Assembly: GCA_005881495.1 (NCBI GenBank)
Contig: VBHI01000311.1
Coordinates: 1 to 64,000, forward strand
From: Chloroflexota bacterium
GTDB lineage: Bacteria; Chloroflexota; Ktedonobacteria; Ktedonobacterales; Ktedonobacteraceae
Direction: 5' to 3'
Length of the DNA: 64,000 nt
In this document: piece by piece, positions 62,046-64,000 of the stretch
How the letters are laid out: each line of letters starts with the position of its first letter
How positions within the stretch are numbered: the first letter of the stretch is position 1
The notes under the pieces: model-generated
What the model saw: the letters and a program-made list of their open reading frames with translations, nothing else
Database searches by the model: none
Told to the model about the DNA's origin: nothing
Position numbers and translations under genes: made by a program

Positions 62046-64000
62046 TCAGTAAGTGTTAAGAACCTGTTCTATGCTGACCGTCCCCGCCGAACCATCGACG
62101 GTGATCTGCAGGCCCGTCGAGATGCGCTCTGTGGCACCCGGCACACCAACAACCGCCGGGATGCCATACTCGCGGGCGACGACAGAGCCATGTGACATAG
62201 CCCCGCCCATTTCCATCACCAGGCCAGCCGCCGTGAGAAAAAGGGGCGTCCAGCCAGGATCAGTCGAGGGCGCTACCAGGATTTCTCCTGGTTCCAGGCG
62301 AGCGCCAGTCGGGTCAAGTATGACACGAGCCTTCGCGGTCACGACCCCTGCTGAAGCTGGCGTCCCGCTCAATGTACTTTCTGCGGAGCCTGTTGCCTGT
62401 GTTGCCTGTGGCTCGGCAGATGGCTCGGTGCCATCGGAGAGCAGGAGGCGCGGCACGTGGCGGCGATGCAACTCGTACTGATAGTTGGCGCGGCGCTCAC
62501 GTACGACAGATCGCATATCTGCTCCGGCCAGGGCTGCTCGCGCCTCAGGGAGAGTGATGAAGAAGATATCCTGCGCTTCCTCCAAATGTCCAGCTCTCGC
62601 CAGTTCCTCTCCAACGGGCCACAGCAATTCACGACCGCGCGCCATCAATTTCACCAGATAATACTTGGGTGTCTCCCGCAAACCGTACAGGTCGCGCGTT
62701 CGTCTCAGGCAGAAACCCACCAGCAGGCCGCGCAGCCGTCCTTTGTGGGCTGCGCGTCGTGTGAGATCAACCACCATCGCTTCGGCCTCTTTCGCCCCGC
62801 GACGGAACTGCACATCGGGAGCCAACTCCGGGTTCCTGAGCTGGAGGTAGTTGGCAAGTGCGCCGATGATATGGGTTGGATCCTCTGACCAGCGAGGCAG
62901 GCCGAGGTCGATCTCGGCAATACTGCGATGACCATAGGTGGCCAGAAAGTTTGCCAGGCCCTGTTGCAATGTTGATTCCGCGGCGCCCTGGTCAGCGTAT
63001 ATCTGTTGCGCGAGCGCCCAGAGAGCCAGGTCCATTTCGGTAGTCACATTGTATGGAAGTCCCCGCAGTACTGTCTGTCGTTCGGAATCCTGAGTAAGGC
63101 CATCCAGCAGCTTACCTGCTAGCGCAAAGACTCCTATTCCGGTTAGCATGACTGGCAAGATGCTGGATAGCACACGCGGTGGGTTTCCAAGGAAGAGGCG
63201 CTCAAGTTTCGCCAGGCGATCAGCGCTGCTAGCGTTCGTTGGTATTTCACTCTGTGTTAGCAATCGTACTTCCAGTCTCTTGATACGTGCCCGTGCAGCC
63301 GCCGGGCGAAAAAGCGCCTGTATAACGTAAAGCGGCGCACGCATACGCATGATTAGGCCGAATATTGTGCTGAAGACAACCCTGCGCGATACTGCAATTG
63401 GCGTCAGGCGGGGATCAGCGGCGATCTGTTTGAAGATGGGGACAGAACGTGCCTCCATAAATTGCAACGCTCGTTCCATAAGTTCGCGTCCAAGAGTGCT
63501 ACGCAGGATAGGTGCCGCATCAATGAAGAGGCGTTGAGCTGCCTCAGCAAGGAGAACAACCCCCATCAGGGGATCCTCAGGCGGCTTTCCTATAAACATG
63601 CCGACTGACGAAGTCACCAGCCGAAACACCTGGATACCCATCGGAGTGAATGGCCGGAAGACGCCCTGGGCAACGTTGATCGAGAAGTAGACGCGCAGGA
63701 TATCATCTGTGTCTGGCGCTCCAGCGGGCAAAGGGTAGAGCGTGGTAATCGGTCGCGCCTGCGTTAACCAGAGCTTACCAGAATCATCAATCGCCCACTC
63801 GGTGTCCTGGGGTGCGCCATAATAGCCCTCTACTCTTGCCCCCAACGCTGCAAGAGCGCGTACCTGGTCGTCGGAAAGGCAAGCCTCGCTACTTTGCGCT
63901 GCCAACTCGACTCGCTCCGTGCCGCCACCTGGAGTGGCTTGAATAGCAATCCGTTTGTCACCAGGACGGCTCTCGACGATTTCGCCTGTGGTAGTGTTCA
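62046..64000 (-). CDS. PEP-synthase/rifampicin-phosphotransferase-like enzyme (5' end outside window)
   Basis: At least 651 residues; the frame is open to the right edge. The right part (NTTTGEIVESRPGDKR, EWAIDDSGKLWLTQARPITTL) is the end of an ATP-grasp PEP/pyruvate-binding domain. A long middle part with YGHRSIAEIDLGLPRW and GLRETPKYYLVKLMARGRELL matches the substrate domain of Rph-type enzymes. The C-terminal swivelling domain has the phosphorylated His in MGGAMSHGSVVAREYGIPAVVGV. Rph enzymes phosphorylate rifamycins; many relatives have other, unknown substrates. The stop is at 62046-62048. Confidence 0.85.
   Translation of the reverse strand, partial: NTTTGEIVESRPGDKRIAIQATPGGGTERVELAAQSSEACLSDDQVRALAALGARVEGYYGAPQDTEWAIDDSGKLWLTQARPITTLYPLPAGAPDTDDILRVYFSINVAQGVFRPFTPMGIQVFRLVTSSVGMFIGKPPEDPLMGVVLLAEAAQRLFIDAAPILRSTLGRELMERALQFMEARSVPIFKQIAADPRLTPIAVSRRVVFSTIFGLIMRMRAPLYVIQALFRPAAARARIKRLEVRLLTQSEIPTNASSADRLAKLERLFLGNPPRVLSSILPVMLTGIGVFALAGKLLDGLTQDSERQTVLRGLPYNVTTEMDLALWALAQQIYADQGAAESTLQQGLANFLATYGHRSIAEIDLGLPRWSEDPTHIIGALANYLQLRNPELAPDVQFRRGAKEAEAMVVDLTRRAAHKGRLRGLLVGFCLRRTRDLYGLRETPKYYLVKLMARGRELLWPVGEELARAGHLEEAQDIFFITLPEARAALAGADMRSVVRERRANYQYELHRRHVPRLLLSDGTEPSAEPQATQATGSAESTLSGTPASAGVVTAKARVILDPTGARLEPGEILVAPSTDPGWTPLFLTAAGLVMEMGGAMSHGSVVAREYGIPAVVGVPGATERISTGLQITVDGSAGTVSIEQVLNTY

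Overview
The window looks like chromosomal DNA of a Ktedonobacteria-like member of the Chloroflexota. This is inferred from gene content, not from a marker gene. Pointers are the many Ser/Thr kinases, one with an Asn-Ala-Thr-rich linker, several ECF sigma factors, a complex I block, a deazaflavin (F420)-type oxidoreductase, a DprE1/DprE2 pair, rhomboids with TPR domains, and families of short dispersed palindromic repeats. No rRNA, tRNA or CRISPR array was found.

Layout. 1-106 is the C-terminal tail of a tyrosine recombinase. 451-10982 is a visibly G+C-richer potassium-transport island: a KdpD C-half histidine kinase, a broken kdpE, a Ser/Thr kinase, a receiver protein, two tiny membrane peptides (the second KdpF), kdpA, kdpB, a kdpC with a damaged start, a KdpD N-half protein, and a 44-codon stub of a second KdpD C-half. 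11124-13460 holds a CHAP-domain cell-wall protein and a tnpB-only IS200/IS605-type element whose right end has run into the 3' end of a MocR-type regulator. 15157-22135 carries an eIF2B-like protein, a GYD protein, YvcK, a PadR regulator with two operators in its own promoter region, a TPR protein, a membrane protein and a toxin-antitoxin-like nucleotidyltransferase pair. 22194-28504 is nuoJKLMN on the minus strand, with a dispersed repeat between nuoL and nuoM. 28831-34426 has a zinc-ribbon pseudokinase, a broken amino-acid permease and a kinase fused to a DnaJ C-terminal-like domain. 34647-37461 is a TPP riboswitch followed by ThiZ/X/Y-type ABC transporter genes; thiN lies further on at 39291. 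40044-42136 is dprE1-dprE2. 42151-44408 is rlmB, rnhB, rplS and rpsT. 44561-50272 has an L,D-transpeptidase, a trans-sulfuration enzyme, an esterase and a beta-propeller protein. After a 740-bp repeat-rich gap come two rhomboids, two small membrane proteins with an MFS transporter, tatC-tatA, an ECF sigma factor with an overlapping partner, and a minus-strand yceD-rpmF-fabD-asp23-nusB-acpP block. The window ends inside a PEP-synthase/Rph-like enzyme.

Themes. The kdp locus is the most unusual part: the sensor is split into separate genes, a Ser/Thr kinase sits among the two-component genes, three direct repeats of the OmpR/PhoB type precede the transport operon, and kdpE, kdpC and the second KdpD half are each damaged. 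Three genes here (kdpE, kdpC, the permease) are frame-disrupted; two of them have also lost about 30 codons. Real decay and assembly error cannot be separated from this sequence alone.
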